64,000 bases of DNA from Muricea muricata (GCA_963855995.1 OY979717.1:33881997-33945996); one strand, 5' to 3'; shown: positions 43,886-56,679, counted from the first letter of the stretch. Made by a program: numbers and translations. The notes: generated by a model from the sequence alone, not told the origin.

Positions 43886-44233
43886 GTACGCCCATTAGCA
43901 GCAAGCAAGACATTCCAGAACATTCATTCTTTCATTGAAGATTGGAGTGGAAATGGACACCGACGCCAAGGAGAATGGGGGCCGACGTGGATCAAGTCAG
44001 ATACCGGCTCCTGGGTACAAGCAACAGTTGGACAAGGTACGACCACTGGACCGAGCGCCAAAAACCGTAATCTCTTCTTATCCCAAGATCAAAGGCGAAT
44101 CGGAATGACAAGTGGAGGGCCTGCATTAGAGGATACATCACTAGGCCCGTATACGACTGCAAATACCTCTCTTCCAACTGTGCTGTCCTTGAATCCTCTG
44201 CCGTCTAATGATGGAGATCCTGCACGCGTGTGA
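43886..44233 (+). CDS. DUF3472-family protein, copy 2, second coding exon
   Basis: Same length and phase as copy 1 (115 codons plus TGA), with acceptor CTCGTTTCAG. Substitutions include HGIY to QNIH, DWIG to DWSG, GRG to GQG and TSA to TTA. The exon is intact. Whether it is translated depends on the start problem in the preceding exon. AATAAA follows at 44498. Confidence 0.75.
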   Translation, partial: VRPLAASKTFQNIHSFIEDWSGNGHRRQGEWGPTWIKSDTGSWVQATVGQGTTTGPSAKNRNLFLSQDQRRIGMTSGGPALEDTSLGPYTTANTSLPTVLSLNPLPSNDGDPARV

Positions 44234-45211
44234 CCTCCGTTGAATGAACATTCAACTCAATTGCCCGATCCTTTCACGATTTACGATTTCATTTTTCCTA
44301 CAGTACATTTTTGTAAAGGTGAACAAACATAATCTGAGGAGCCATTGAAGGCACAGAATTGTTGCACTACTAATCATAATACTAATGATCATATTAATAC
44401 TAATTACAACACTTAATAGGCATTTTGAACGGCATCGATGCGTTTACAGCGGTTAAAACAATAGAGTCTGCACATAAAATTTCCAACAATTGTTACTAAT
44501 AAAGATTTATGCTAACAAAGAAGTCTATCTTAAATTGTTACAGCAAATTATTACATAGCCTAATAAAATTGTAAAGATGCCACTGTTGAGAGTATGATGT
44601 CCCTACAATACACTTTGTTAGCGGTTGATAATATGATCCCACTTACCCGGGATTAACTGAAGCGTAAAATGATCTTGAGGTATTGAAAAAAGTCATTTAA
44701 TGAATTACGAAACAACCGAAGTTAGAATGCCTTCAGTATTGATCAGTAAAAAACATATTTTACAAACATTTATGCCCAAGACTATTTTGTTTATTTCATA
44801 TTTCGGCAAAACGAAAATCTAGAGAAATCAGGAATTAAACATTTTTTATATCATAAACTTTGACTTATTCCAATACCTCATTTAATCTCGGGTAGGCGGG
44901 ATCATATAATCAGCCCCTAAAAGATGAACGAATATGATCTCCGGAACTATTCAAACGCAGAGAGTTGTTGCACGACTGATAACCTCCCCCTGACATCATA
45001 TTATTTTAACCTAAGGGACACAGAAACCAACTTAAACCGAATTGGGCAGCCACTTAAATAGGCCACTGACTTCTGAAGTTTAATATTTTTAAGGTTTAAT
45101 TCTTTCGATACAATATAATCGTGCAAAGTTAAAACTGCTGACACATTTTAAAATGATTTTATTTGTTTAATGCGTGAAGACTAACAATGGTGTCATGCTT
45201 ACCACAACAAG
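44234..45211. other. 3' UTR and spacer, unit 2
   Basis: Homologous to 16010-16935 with small deletions, including the right arm of the loose inverted repeat near 44878. No gene. Confidence 0.5.
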
Positions 45212-45560
45212 TTTCAGTATTGCCACGCCTGTAACCTTTCCATACACAGTATTGCATTGTCACGCCTGTAACCTTGCCATACACAGTATTGTCACGCCTG
45301 TAACCTTTCCATACACAGTATTGCCAAGCCTGTAACCTTGCCATATACAGTATTGTCAAGCCTGTAACCTTGCCATACACAGTATTGTCACGCCTGTAAC
45401 CTTGCCATACACAGTATTGTCACGCCTGTAACCTTGCCATACACAGTATTGTCACGCCTATAACCTTGCCATACACAGTATTGTCACGCCTGTAGCCTTG
45501 CCATACACAGTATTGTCACGCCTGTAACCTTTTCATATACTATATTGCCAAGCCTATAAA
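45212..45560. repeat. 32-bp minisatellite, left array, unit 2
   Basis: About eleven copies of the CACGCCTGTAACC unit, half the copy number of unit 1. One shortened repeat near 45253 (GTATTGCATTGTCACG) shifts the phase. Confidence 0.9.
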
Positions 45561-45696
45561 CATACCGTATACGATTGAAGCGGTTTCTTTGATGTACTGC
45601 AGTCTGTATTTAACATAAATACCACTCATTAGGCCTAGTGTGTTAAAGCACGGGGAGGGATTTGATATTCAGCAGGGAAGAGCGGGGCTTGTGAAT

Positions 45697-45827
45697 AGCA
45701 CTTATGCGGGTTTTCCCGAAGGCTTTTATTCTCACCACCAAGTCTCACTTTGATGTAAAAGAACGTATGCGTCAATACGAGGCTTGGTGGTCAGGACAAT
45801 AGACTCAGGGAAACCCGCATAAGTGCT
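45697..45827. mobile_element. Palindromic MITE, unit 2 only
   Basis: 131 bp with ends AGCACTTATGCGGGTTT / AAACCCGCATAAGTGCT and an inner hairpin (CACCACCAAG / CTTGGTGGTC), flanked by AT. The corresponding unit 1 sequence near 17975 lacks it. Confidence 0.7.
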
Positions 45828-45897
45828 ATTGAATTAACCAGATAATTATAAATGCACGGGCTGTATCCAGATACACCACGGAAATATCGGGCTGAAT

Positions 45898-46287
45898 CTA
45901 AATACAGCTCGCTGGTACTTTATCATGCTTTACCGGTGTTTTATCATTTCTTTCGTTCGCCCATTCTTTCCGAGAACGAACTGCCCAAGCTGTATTATGT
46001 TTGGTGTTTAACGGGATTCGGCTTTCTTTCTTTTTCTCCCACTCTTCATCCCTGATAGGTGATATATTTCTCTTATTTGTCGATTCGGCATGACTAGTAT
46101 TTGCACGAGTAGATTCTTTGTAGTAAAAAAAATCACGATTTTCAGATTCTAAAATACTTGCCATTATACTTAGTTCGTCATCTAAAATAATGCGGTTCGG
46201 TAAAAATGTATTTTGGGTTAATCTAGCTTGATGACGAGAAGTCGTATTCATTACTCTCCATTTTGCTTGTGAATCGAAGCAACTCAT
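45898..46287 (-). pseudogene. KIAA1958/DUF3504-like ORF fragment, unit 2
   Basis: Continuous 129-codon frame joining the two halves that are 9 kb apart in unit 1: NRDFFYYKEST ... NISPIRDEEWEKKKESRIPL ... WAVRSRKEWANERN. The ATG matching 27658 is at 46261, but that frame meets a TAG after about 12 codons, so the start is damaged by a small indel. Only the N-terminal region is present; no recombinase core. A relic. Confidence 0.45.
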
Positions 46288-46366
46288 TTAGCCAAAAGCC
46301 CCGAAAATTTAGGAATAAATTAAACTGTGACGTAAAGCTCCTTTGGGATTCTTGCCGATATCTCGG

Positions 46367-46420
46367 CTTTTAGCCGAATACAGCCTTCGGGCTTCGCCCT
46401 CACGCTGTATTTGGCTAAAA
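46367..46420. repeat. Hairpin CTTTTAGCC / GGCTAAAA, unit 2
   Basis: Counterpart of 27777-27821, next to the right minisatellite. Confidence 0.7.
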
Positions 46421-46449
46421 ACCTCGCTTCGCGGGCTTTAACTCTCGCT

Positions 46450-46770
46450 TGTGACGGCTGTAACCGTACCATATACCGCATTGTTATGCATGCCTGTAAT
46501 CTTACCATATACAGTATTTTCACGCCTGTAACCACACTATACACAGTATTTTCACGCCTGTAATCTTGCCATACACAGTATTTTCACGCCTGTAATCTTA
46601 CCATATACCGTATTTTCACGCCTGTAACCTTACCATACACGGTATTTTCACGTCTGTAACCCTAATGTATACAGTACGATCACGCCTGTATGCAACCTTA
46701 CCAAATACAGTATTGTCATGCCTTTAATTTAAGCTTACGATATACAGTATTCTCACTCCTGTAACCTTAC
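46450..46770. repeat. 32-bp minisatellite, right array, unit 2
   Basis: About ten degenerate copies, two more than in unit 1, in the same orientation as the left array. Confidence 0.85.
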
Positions 46771-47281
46771 CATATAAAACGATCAACAATTCATGAAGAA
46801 AACACAAAAGAAACATATTTAATCAATATTTGTAAATGGAATAAAGACTTTGCCCTGATTTATATCAACTTTAAGTTTGAAATTATGAAAGAATACGAAC
46901 GTTTTCATCCAGGCATTTTATAGGTACGATAAAGCATTCGCATCTGATCTTTATCCGATCTACAACCGCTCGTCTTCGGCTCGTGTTTGTAAATGTGGTA
47001 CGGAGCAATTGCTTATGCTTTATAGAAAGTAGAAAAAATTATTTTGCCCAGTATCTCAAATCAGTTTATAGCCAGTTTGATTCAGGTTAAAACTGACTGG
47101 ACCATTTGCTACTCTCTCTTTAGTCTCGCTCAGGTATATAATGCGTCCCTAATTTTTCATTGCGTATGTTGTTTTGCGCATCCGATTTAAGGTTGTCATA
47201 TTGCAATGAAATTCGTCCCCACCACCGTCCCACTTAAGTCTCTGGATGGACTTTGATGACATAATTTCCCAAACATACAAG

Positions 47282-47611
47282 CTATTGTGGACGATTAATT
47301 TTCCCGTAAACACAGATGTTTTTAAAGATTTTTTTCGCTTCCGCTCTTAAAACCGGATTGTTCCAAAAGAAGACGAGGGAATTCAGTGATGAAGCACTCA
47401 GTGATATAGTAACACTCCAGAGTACAGACAGCAGTAGCGTATCATTTGCCGGTTGGGAATAAGTGATTGTGAACGGAACATTGCAACACAACGTGAGACC
47501 AACAGCAATCGCGCACGATTTGGCCATTTTGATCATGTGTATCTGCTTTGCCCGACTGATTCGACCCATAACTTTCACTTCCGTAACTTGCTCGTCAGTC
47601 TCAAGTCTATC
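47282..47611 (-). pseudogene. GPCR copy 2, TM6-TM7 remnant
   Basis: Continues the receptor from ETDEQVTEVK through TM6 (CAIAVGLTLCCNVPF) and TM7 (NSLVFFWNNPVLR), but in a different frame from the first part. The original TAA stop has become TAC, so the frame runs eight residues past the copy 1 end. Confidence 0.85.
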
Positions 47612-48261
47612 TAGTCTCGAGAACTTGCCTTTACAGTGAGATATATCACAACATAGATATATAAACTGGAGAACGCAATAAAACAAGAAAGAGTGCTAAT
47701 GATAATGTACACAGCTTTACCGAAAACCAAGCCGGATAAACGTACAGCCAAAACAAGCAACCATAACGCAACGACGATTTTCAATATTCTTGATTTGGTC
47801 ACTTCTGTACGATGGTAAATGGGATGTAAGACAGCCAAATATCGTTCGATGTTCAGGCCAAAGAGAGTCACTGTACTCATGGAGGCAGAACAAAAAACTG
47901 CAAAATTATACAGAATACGAATTTTGCAGCTTGAGTGTTCAACTACGATTGTAAAAAGCATTAAAACGTAGCTCGTGTTTCCAAACAGGCCCACTAAAAG
48001 ATCATTTACGGATAACAGCAATATTAAGAAGTACGATTTCTTGCTTGTAAGTTGAGGTGAAATCATGTATGCCAGAATTGTGAGCGAGTTCAGAAATATT
48101 GTTGATATAGTTAATAAAATATTGAGAATTAGTCCGATGATATAGTTGATGTAATATGCCTTGGATGGGAGCCCCACGACCATTCGGATTTCTTCTTCGT
48201 AAAAGTGACATACTCCCCAAACTTTCTTGCCATCAAAAGTGTCGTTATTGCTGATCGCCAT
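47611..48261 (-). pseudogene. GPCR copy 2, TM1-TM5 part, truncated
   Basis: 216 codons from the ATG at 48261, nearly identical to copy 1 through TM4. In the third intracellular loop twelve bases are replaced by eleven, so SSR is followed by D and a TAG. The product would lack TM6, TM7 and the C-tail and cannot signal as a normal GPCR. Some truncated receptors act on full-length partners, but nothing here shows that. Confidence 0.85.
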
Positions 48262-48466
48262 ATCTGCACTTAGTGAACTGTACGTGAGTATATTTTACAG
48301 GCTAATTCCATATGTTTGACAATGATAATTTCCAATATTGCTGAATAATTAAGGGCATATTAGGCGCAGCAGCTGAAGCAATTAAGCTCAACTATATGTT
48401 ACAGTGATCCCAATGGCCCATTGTCTATCACATCTACATCATCCTGCAATGAGTAGTTTACTTTTA

Positions 48467-48656
48467 AGGTACGTTTAAACGCTATAATTTGTCGGGCAGC
48501 CGCACAATTCAAAATTCCAGCTGGTCTATGCACGTGAATATATAAAGCATGCGCGCTGTGTCTAATTTAGGTTCGCAATCGATTCAAAGTTGATGTGTTA
48601 TGGCAAATAACAGAATAACAGAATTTGAATCGCAGCTGACAAATGTAAACGCACCT
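48467..48656. mobile_element. Harbinger-like MITE upstream of GPCR copy 2
   Basis: Same 190-bp element as 29770-29959, with TTA flanks. Confidence 0.6.
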
Positions 48657-49512
48657 TTACGTCTTCGGAAAAAAGGAAACACCCATGCTTCCTTTACTGT
48701 TTTGCTCTCTTTCCAAGCGTGAGCAGACTAACTGTGCTTGGGTTTCACATGACGTCTAGACTCCAGTGGGGTCGAACTTCAATCCAGACACAGTCATCAC
48801 AATGAATTAAATGTTAATAGCATGTGTTAGCCTTGTGTTTGATAGAAAAACGTGCAATTTTGTATAAATTTCAGAAATCATAAGCATCAATACAGTTGAG
48901 ATTACCTGTCTAAGATTCGCTATACGTAACGGATAGCGAAACCCATGAATTGGAACACAGGAACAGAGGTTAGACTCACGCTGCAGTTGGCGCTAGGATT
49001 CATAGTTTTTAAGGTTCTGTCTTACTAATTTCTTTTGACATCAACCTTTACTCAATTAATTTAAAAATGCATTAGCCGAGAAGGACACGAATATATTAAT
49101 ATTCAGCCATTCGGCTTTAAATTGGAAAAATGAATGCATGTGCGGGAAAACGCTCGTAGGATTAATCTAGCACGAATCTCACAATATTTCTCATGGTGGA
49201 AACACGTATGAAAAGGGGATAATATGTAGAAAAAAACGGTTAGTCTGACCGGTTACTTCGAGTGTGTATCCACACTGAGCAAGCTGCAAAATGCGCCTGA
49301 GTACGGAGGGGATCAGGGCCCTGGTGGGAATCGGCTTTTGACGAATGCCATTATGCCAGCCAAATGCAATGCTAAACTGAGAGGTCACGTCGACTTGAGT
49401 AATGTGATATTTCGAAACTGAATCCATTTTTCAGCTTTCCTGGTGTGGGTATATAGACTCTAGTCTAACAACACAAACATCACTATCGGCTGAGTACATA
49501 ACGCTAGGATAA

Positions 49513-49628
49513 GGCCTGTTTCAGACGTCGAACTTTTCATGTGCCGAACCTAGTGTAAATGAGCTACAACAGTTTAGTTCATTTGCATTAGACTCGGCAC
49601 ATAAAAAGTTCCACGTCTGAAACAAGCC
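49513..49628. mobile_element. Harbinger-like MITE, unit 3 copy
   Basis: Same element as 595-714, shortened by 4 bases in the loop. Confidence 0.6.
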
Positions 49629-50186
49629 TAAGACACAATGAAAATGACGCCCGATTACATTCAAAAAACGCTGATTCAACTTCAAAGGAACTGGAACGGG
49701 CGTTGTGTCCGCAATCCAATGGTTGTACATTTCCACCGTGCCCCGTGGTCAGGCATATATTTCGCTACAGACTCAGGGTTGCTCCACAACGACATTTTTA
49801 CCTGAGTATACATAACACCAGCTTGTCCACCATAACACCAATTGGATGGGAAATAGTTCTGTTTCCTGGGAAGTAAATTTAGTTTCTAGAGAAAGTAGGA
49901 TTGAGATAAGCAAACAGAAAACGTTATTAGGAGCCCCAATGATAGTGCAACAATGTTTCCTGATTTGAGATCAGGAAGAACCCCCCCCCCCCCCCTCAAA
50001 AAAAAGGGAAATGTTTTCTACATGCGCAGTGAATGCCATTATTATGTATTCTATTTAAGGAAGAAATCAGTGAAAAACCTAAAAATATTAATGTAGGTCT
50101 GAGCTATGAGCACAAACTTCAATTGGAGTCATGAAACGACTGAATAAAAAACGACAACAGTGGCTGAGATGAACAAAGTTCGAAAA

Positions 50187-51620
50187 ATCATCGCCTTACA
50201 ACCAATTATAAATCATAATAGCTTGTGGATATTTTATCTTGCTCAAGAAAAGACTGTAGTTTATATAATAAACAGGAAATACATGGGTGCTTGAAAATGC
50301 CAGATTTGCTTCTTGTGTTGAACACAGTGAACTTGAACATGACAGCTTGTCTGTACCAACACTAACTGTTTCTACAAAATTATTATTGCAAAATATTAGC
50401 TTTGAATGTTTTGTCCATAGCATTATATACTTTTACAAATTTCAACAATATTTATATATTACAAAACTACCTTATGTTATAAAAAAAAATAGAAAGTACT
50501 CAAATAATATTTAAACAAGAGACACATTCAAATATAATTTGAACATTGACAATTCACAAGCAGACAAGTTTAAACTTTGATGGCAAGAAATATATTACTG
50601 GAACAGATGCACAATATCAGTATCACAGTATTGCACAATAATCACCCATGCCAGGACATGAGAAAATAATCATTTTACAGCTTGTCTGTACCTACACTAA
50701 TTGTTTCTACAAAATTATTATTGCAAAACTATTAGCTTTGAATAATGTTTTGTCAATAGCATCATATATTTTCAAAAATTTCAACAATATTTATATATTA
50801 TAAAACTCTCGGTCATGTTATGTCATGCATTGGAAACAAGTACTCAAAGCAGACAAGTTTAAACTTTGATGACAAGAAATATATTGGCACAGTATCAGTA
50901 TCAGTATCAGTATCACAGTACTGCACGTACATAATCACCCATGCCGGGACATCAGAAAATCATTGCTTTACACCCAACTATAAATCATAGCTTATGGATA
51001 TTTTATATTGCTACAAAAGACTGTAGTTTATATAATAAATAGAAAATACAAGGGATCTTGAAAATACCAGTTTTACTTCTCATGTTGAACACTTGAACAT
51101 GACATTTACAATGATATTTATACAGCTTACCTGTACCAACACTAACTGTTTCTACAAAATTATTATTGCAAAATTATTAGCTTTGAATGTTTTGTCAATA
51201 GCATTATATACTTTTTAAAATTTCAACAGTACTTATATATTACAAAACTGTCTGTCATGTCATACATTGAAAATAAAAGCATATACTCAAATAATATTTG
51301 AACAAGAGATACATTGAAACATAATTCGAACATTGGCAATTCACAAGCAGACAATTTTTTGATGACAAGAAATAATATATTATATTGACACAGACGCACA
51401 GTATCAGTATCACAGCATTGTACGATAATCACCCATGTCGGGACATCAGAAAATCATCGTTTTACAACAAATTATAAATCATAATAGCTTGTGGATATTT
51501 TATGTTGCTCAAGAAAAGACTATATTTTATATAATAAACAGGAATTACATGGGTGCTTGAAAATGCCAGATTTGCTTCTCGTGTTGAACACTTGAACACA
51601 GTGAACTTGAACATGACATT
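50187..51620. repeat. Degenerate satellite-like tandem block, unit 3
   Basis: Counterpart of 1540-2975 and 31487-32925. Just upstream is an expanded C-run at 49981. No gene. Confidence 0.7.
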
Positions 51621-51959
51621 TACAATGACATTTATATCGTATTCTTACATTATCAGGCTAGTTAGTAGGTGATGAAATATGAATTGGTCACAAAAAGTTG
51701 TTGATAAATTACCTTAAAATCCTTGCTAATGTTCCGTTAAGTGCGATCGCCGGCGGCCGGCGTTCATTTCTCATGACTTCATGCATAAAATTTTCGACAT
51801 GTTGGATTGAAAAATCAGTATATCACTCCAGTTGAGCTTTTGAAAAGTTTTCCAATTTGTTAGTTCAGTGAAAATTTTAACAAACGTCATCCAAATGTTT
51901 TCAGTAATTGGCTATAAGCTAACATTACAGTTATACAGTTGGGTAAGGGTAAAACGCGG

Positions 51960-52075
51960 ATACGGACGGACGGACGGATGGGCGGCGGACGGACGGACGG
52001 ACGGACGGATGGGTGGCGGACGGACGGACGGACGGACGGACGGACGGACGGACGGACGGACGGACGGACGGACGA
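51960..52075. repeat. (ACGG)n tetranucleotide tract, left arm
   Basis: Interrupted ACGG repeats inside the TIR. The mirrored tract in the right arm (55403-55632) is about twice as long, so the two have drifted in length since insertion. Confidence 0.9.
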
Positions 52076-52964
52076 GAAGGTAAAACACGGATATGAGAGT
52101 AAAACGCGGATGAGAGGATGACATTGGTAATCATAACATTGGTAATCATCATTATAACATTTTAAGGGACCGATTACATGGGCGAGTTGTCCTGCAAACT
52201 GAGTTGAACTCGGGCACGGGAGTGATTTTAATCTTGAAATTGTAAACAAATAAAAGTCATTAAACTCAAAATAGCAAATGAATTATGTTTTATGTTTCAA
52301 CACACGCTTTAATAACATTTTGGACTGCAAAATTAAAACATTTCACGAAAACCGAAATCGTAAAATTGAAAAGCAAAAAACCGATCGGGGCCAATAGCTA
52401 CTAAACAAAATTATCGCGGCTAAAACTTCCTTCCGATACGTAAGGAAGTCATAACATGCAATATACATACCATTATATATTAATAAAAATTTTGCAACGA
52501 TTTTTCGAGTGTTGTGCATTTTCAATCTATGCGTTTTTTTAAAGACCTCAACCGTAATTAAGACGGCATGACATGTAGAACACAAATCTTGGGGGAGGGG
52601 AAATGATTGGTTTTCTTGTCACAACGGAAAATATCTACAGAAATGAGCGTATTACACCCGTTTTCAAAATTATAATATCTAATCCCAACTATTGGAATTT
52701 AGCGGCTGGCTATGCAAACACAGTGGACTTGTCGGCTATCGATCGCAAGTGAAATTCCCGAAATGTAGCAAAATCTCCCAGTAAAATTAGTTGGATGGAA
52801 TACACAGCCGAATACTTCTGTAGTTCTGTAATAAATGTCACGTGCCAGTGAAATTCCCGAGATGTAGCAAAATCTCCCCGTAAAATTAAGTTGGAATAAA
52901 AAGCTAAATAATTCTGCGTGTTCATTAAAGTAAAATGTCACTCTTCGGAAACTTGGTGCGGACA

Positions 52965-53088
52965 TAGCCTCCTCCGCAGGCAACTCTTTCGCATAAATAT
53001 TTAAAATTTTAAAGTTAAGAATTGTTAGGGATCACTGAGGATAAAAGAGGAACACTAGGGATTCAAGAGTTGCCTGCGGAGGAGGCTA
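52965..53088. mobile_element. 124-bp MITE nested in the left arm of the unit 3 element
   Basis: Inverted ends TAGCCTCCTCCGCAGGCAAC. The flanks are GTGCGGACA (52956-52964) and GCGCGGACA (53089-53097), a 9-bp duplication with one mismatch. The right arm near 54432 is uninterrupted and gives the empty site. A 9-bp target again suggests a MULE-type source. Confidence 0.85.
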
Positions 53089-53210
53089 GCGCGGACAGAC
53101 TAAATCCGATTTAGATTTTAGAGAACTGCCTATTTTTTCATACAAAAATTTGGTCGATAAAGAGGAAATTGGAGTCGGCGCATTTGCGGTTGTTTTCACG
53201 GCGATCCAAG

Positions 53211-54324
53211 GATAGTGCCAAGTTTCAGAACTCCGACAAATGTATAAAAAACTGACACAAATAGAAACAATGAATACAATACATACAGAACAATAAATGT
53301 GAAAACTGTGGTCTGCAATTAGAAGGTATATTTTTGAAAGTTTCAAAGCGTTTAAAGTCAATCCTTTTGAATATGTAAACATACAATTTCATCCCGTTGT
53401 AGGGGTTGAGAGCATTAACTGGACTCTCATTAAGAGAAACTTTATAAAGCCACCTCAATTACATGAATCTATGACATCGAAACTTTTTAAGGATATCGCT
53501 CAATGTTTGCATAAACTTGAAAATTTTCAAAATTTTCCCCTTTGGCTTGCGCAGTTTTACAACGAAATATAGTACTTCCGGTTAATTTTGTTTACCTCAA
53601 ATAAATACTTCGCACGCTAAACTTTATTTATCACTACTTCGAAGAATTCGTTATATCTTGTCTATTTTCTTGTATTTTCGATTGAAGCGTTGCAAAAATA
53701 TTAAGGAAACGACACCGCTTCATATGGTGATATTTTGAGGAATATACGATAAAGGAATAGCCGAATATATGATAAAATTTTTAGATATGTATGTGTACGT
53801 TCGCACTAACGACGAGCAGTCGGCAAGCGCCCGCTTCATTATAATACGCGAAAGATTTCGCTGTATCTTGTTTGTTCTTTATTATTTTCGCACGGAGCTT
53901 TGCCAAAATGTAGAGAAAACTACGGCTATTCATTTTAGAGTAATTTACGGAATATACGACGTAACATAGCGAAAATTTTAGAAGATGAAAACAACTGTTG
54001 TTTTGATGCAGGTACTTTAAACCAGACGCTACGTCAATGCTGCGTGAATAAATGCTGCAACATTCATCCCATCGCAACTAGACTGTTCGCAAACCGCTAG
54101 AAATTCAGCAAGGCCGAATATCGCATCCAAATGGACTACAATCAAAATATGCATATTCCAGCAGTAAAGAAAGCTGGTCCGTGCATATCCCCTTAAACTC
54201 TACGACATTAGCATCGCGAAGGTTTTGGAGTAATCAGCGCTTCTTTAATTAATAAGAGATTTCTTAGTTTCTTCGTCAGCACTCATCCACTTTCTAACGA
54301 CTTTGCTTTTGTCAGGAAGCTTCG
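53211..54324. other. Unpaired centre of the unit 3 element
   Basis: AT-rich, with a few short ORFs on both strands and no recognised protein. Confidence 0.4.
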
Positions 54325-55402
54325 CCGTGAAAACAACCGCAAATGCGCCGACGCCAATTTCCTCTTTATCGACCGAATTTTTGTATGAAAAAATAGGCAG
54401 TTCTCTAAAATCTTAATCGGATTTAGTCTGTCCGCACCAAGTTTCCGAAGAGTGACATTTTACTTTAATGAACACACAGAATTATTCAGCTTTTTATTCC
54501 AACTTAATTTTACGGGAAGATTTTGCTACATCTCGGGAATTTCACTTGCACGTGACATTTATTACAGAACTAGAGAAGTATTTGGCTGTGTATTCCATCC
54601 AACTAATTTTGCAGGGAGATTTTGCTACATTTCGGGAATTTCACTTGCGATCGACTGCCGACAAGTCCATGTGCTTGCATAGCCAGCCGCTAAATTCCAA
54701 TAGTTGGGATTAGATATCATAATTTTGAAAACGGGTGTAATATGCTCATTTCTGTAGATATTTTCCATTGTGACAAGAAAACCAATCATTTCCCCCCCCC
54801 CCCCCCCTAGATTTGTGCTCAACATGTTATGCCGTCTTAATTACGGTTGAGGTCTTTAAGGGGCTAAGTGAGTTGACTCGCCTTGCAGAGCTGACTTGTA
54901 AATTGCGATTATACATGTGCCGGGATGGCTCCAGAACGCATTGAGATTAAAAATTAATGCACAACACTCGAAAAATCGTTGCAAAATTTTTATTAATATA
55001 TAATGGTTTGTATATTGCATGTTACGACTTCCTTACGTATAGAAGGAAGTTTTAGCTGCGATAAGTTTGTGTAATAGTAGCTATTGGTCCGATCGGTTTT
55101 TCGCTTTTCAATTTTACGATTTCGGTTTTCGTGAAATGTTTTAATTTTGCAGTCCAAAATGTTATTAAAGCGTGTGTTGAAACATAAAACATAATTCATT
55201 TGCTATTTTGAGTTTAATGACTTTTATTTGTTTACAATTTCAAGATTAAAATCACTCCCGTGCCCGAGTTCAACTCAGTTTGCAGGACAACTCGCCCATG
55301 TAATCGGTCCCTTAAAATGTTATAATGATGATTACCAATGTTATGATTACCAATGTTATCCTCTCATCCGCGTTTTACTCTCATATCCGTGTTTTACTCT
55401 CT

Positions 55403-55632
55403 CGTCCGTCCGTCCGTCCGTCCGTCCGTCCGTCCGTCCGTCCGTCCGTCCGTCCGTCCGTCCGTCCGTCCGTCCGTCCGTCCGTCCGTCCGTCCGTCCG
55501 TCCGTCCGTCCGTCCGTCCGTCCGTCCGTCCGTCCGTCCGTCCGTCCGTCCGTCCGTCCGCCCATCCGTCCGTCCGTCCGTCCGCCCATCCGTCCGTCCG
55601 TCCGTCCGTCCATCCGCCCATCCGTCCGTCCG
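55403..55632. repeat. (CCGT)n tetranucleotide tract, right arm
   Basis: About 40 almost pure CCGT units followed by interrupted ones. It forms part of the right TIR of the unit 3 element. Confidence 0.9.
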
Positions 55633-55965
55633 TATCCGCGTTTTACCCTTACCCTATACAGTTACAGTTACGCGCACGACAACAATATATCTGCATTCGC
55701 AGGTACAAAAATGACTGAGATGACGATTAAACAAGTCGGGAAATGATTAAAAAGAAATTGAATTTTCATTCGTTAAGCTTAAATGTCTCGCTATTATTTT
55801 CTCAATAAACTTCAGAAGTGCTACGTCACACAGTTTCGATCTATTAATACAAAACGAGACTACTTTTATCCTGCATACATACAGTGGAAGAAATGAGACA
55901 GCCCTCTTAAAAGGTCCATGTATGTTCGGAAGTCGGAACACACAAGTTTACGCCCTCCCTCCGTG

Positions 55966-56041
55966 TTATAAATTAAATCGGCAGCAGCTAGGCTTAACTA
56001 TATCGCGTCAGTTAACACAAGGACAGAAGATCAAGTACCGG
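55966..56041 (+). promoter_or_regulatory. Candidate promoter and non-coding first exon, unit 3
   Basis: TATAAATT at 55967 and donor GTAAGTC starting at 56042, as in units 1 and 2. The coding exons would be outside the window. Confidence 0.35.
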
Positions 56042-56679
56042 GTAAGTCAAAAGATAGATATATTAGCAACAAAATTCAACCATGTCCGAATTGAAAAGAA
56101 ATCCTTCTCCTTGGCCTTGACAATAGGTTACTTTGTAATTTTTGTGGTGTCATTTTGAGCCTATATGCACTGGACAGGCTAAAAATATCTATCCGGACAT
56201 AGCGTAAAATTCGTGAAGATGGCGGTTGTGAAAATTCGCTCAAGCGATACAGCACTTCTACTAGTTACAGTCGATCTTTAACGTGAAAGATGTGTCGTCG
56301 TTTGCTGTGGAAGATACTGAAATTCTCAGGCAGAAATTATGGCTTCGTGTTCGATCAAAACACACCAGGCACAATTTTCATGAAGGTCCCTCTGCAGGTT
56401 ATTGATGGCTGTGCAGTGATGCTAAGGAATACCCTGGTCCTGCATGACTCCTCAAAGTTTTGTTGTATATGAAGGGAATATATAAAACAATACAAATGTA
56501 CGTGAGACAGGCGATGCGCCAAAGGTTACTATATCTTTATTAGCTTATAATTTTAGATATCAAATCAAATAGATTTATCCCTTTAGAACCACGAGTGCGA
56601 GTTTTGATCTCATAGGAAAGATGTGAGATTATTAAAGATAGGTAAAAAAGCCGTTCAGCTCACAACAATTAGTGGTGCC

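Larger units (their letters stand above)
30225..48923. repeat. Tandem locus unit 2
   Basis: Second paralogous unit, 18.7 kb. Collinear with unit 1 but lacking its 5.76-kb and 9.2-kb insertions. It has the Penelope/inverted-repeat insertion and foldback element shared with unit 3, and private MITEs at 42724-42947 and 45697-45827. Both protein genes are damaged here. Confidence 0.9.
51941..55654. mobile_element. 3.7-kb long-inverted-repeat element with 9-bp target duplication, unit 3 only
   Basis: 3714 bp. Perfect outer inverted repeat GGGTAAGGGTAAAACGCGGA, then an (ACGG)n tract, then arms of about 1.2 kb (to about 53210 and from about 54325). It is flanked by TATACAGTT twice (51932-51940 and 55655-55663), single in unit 1 (3286-3294) and unit 2 (33242-33250). 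A 9-bp duplication with very long TIRs fits a non-autonomous MULE. The 1.1-kb centre has no transposase. The poly-Arg/Pro/Ser ORFs over the tetranucleotide tracts are artefacts. Confidence 0.85.

Noticed and set aside
55228-55746. Long Arg/Pro/Ser-Val repetitive ORFs on both strands, also at 51868-52249
   Set aside because: They are translations of the CCGT/ACGG tetranucleotide tract in all frames, not genes.
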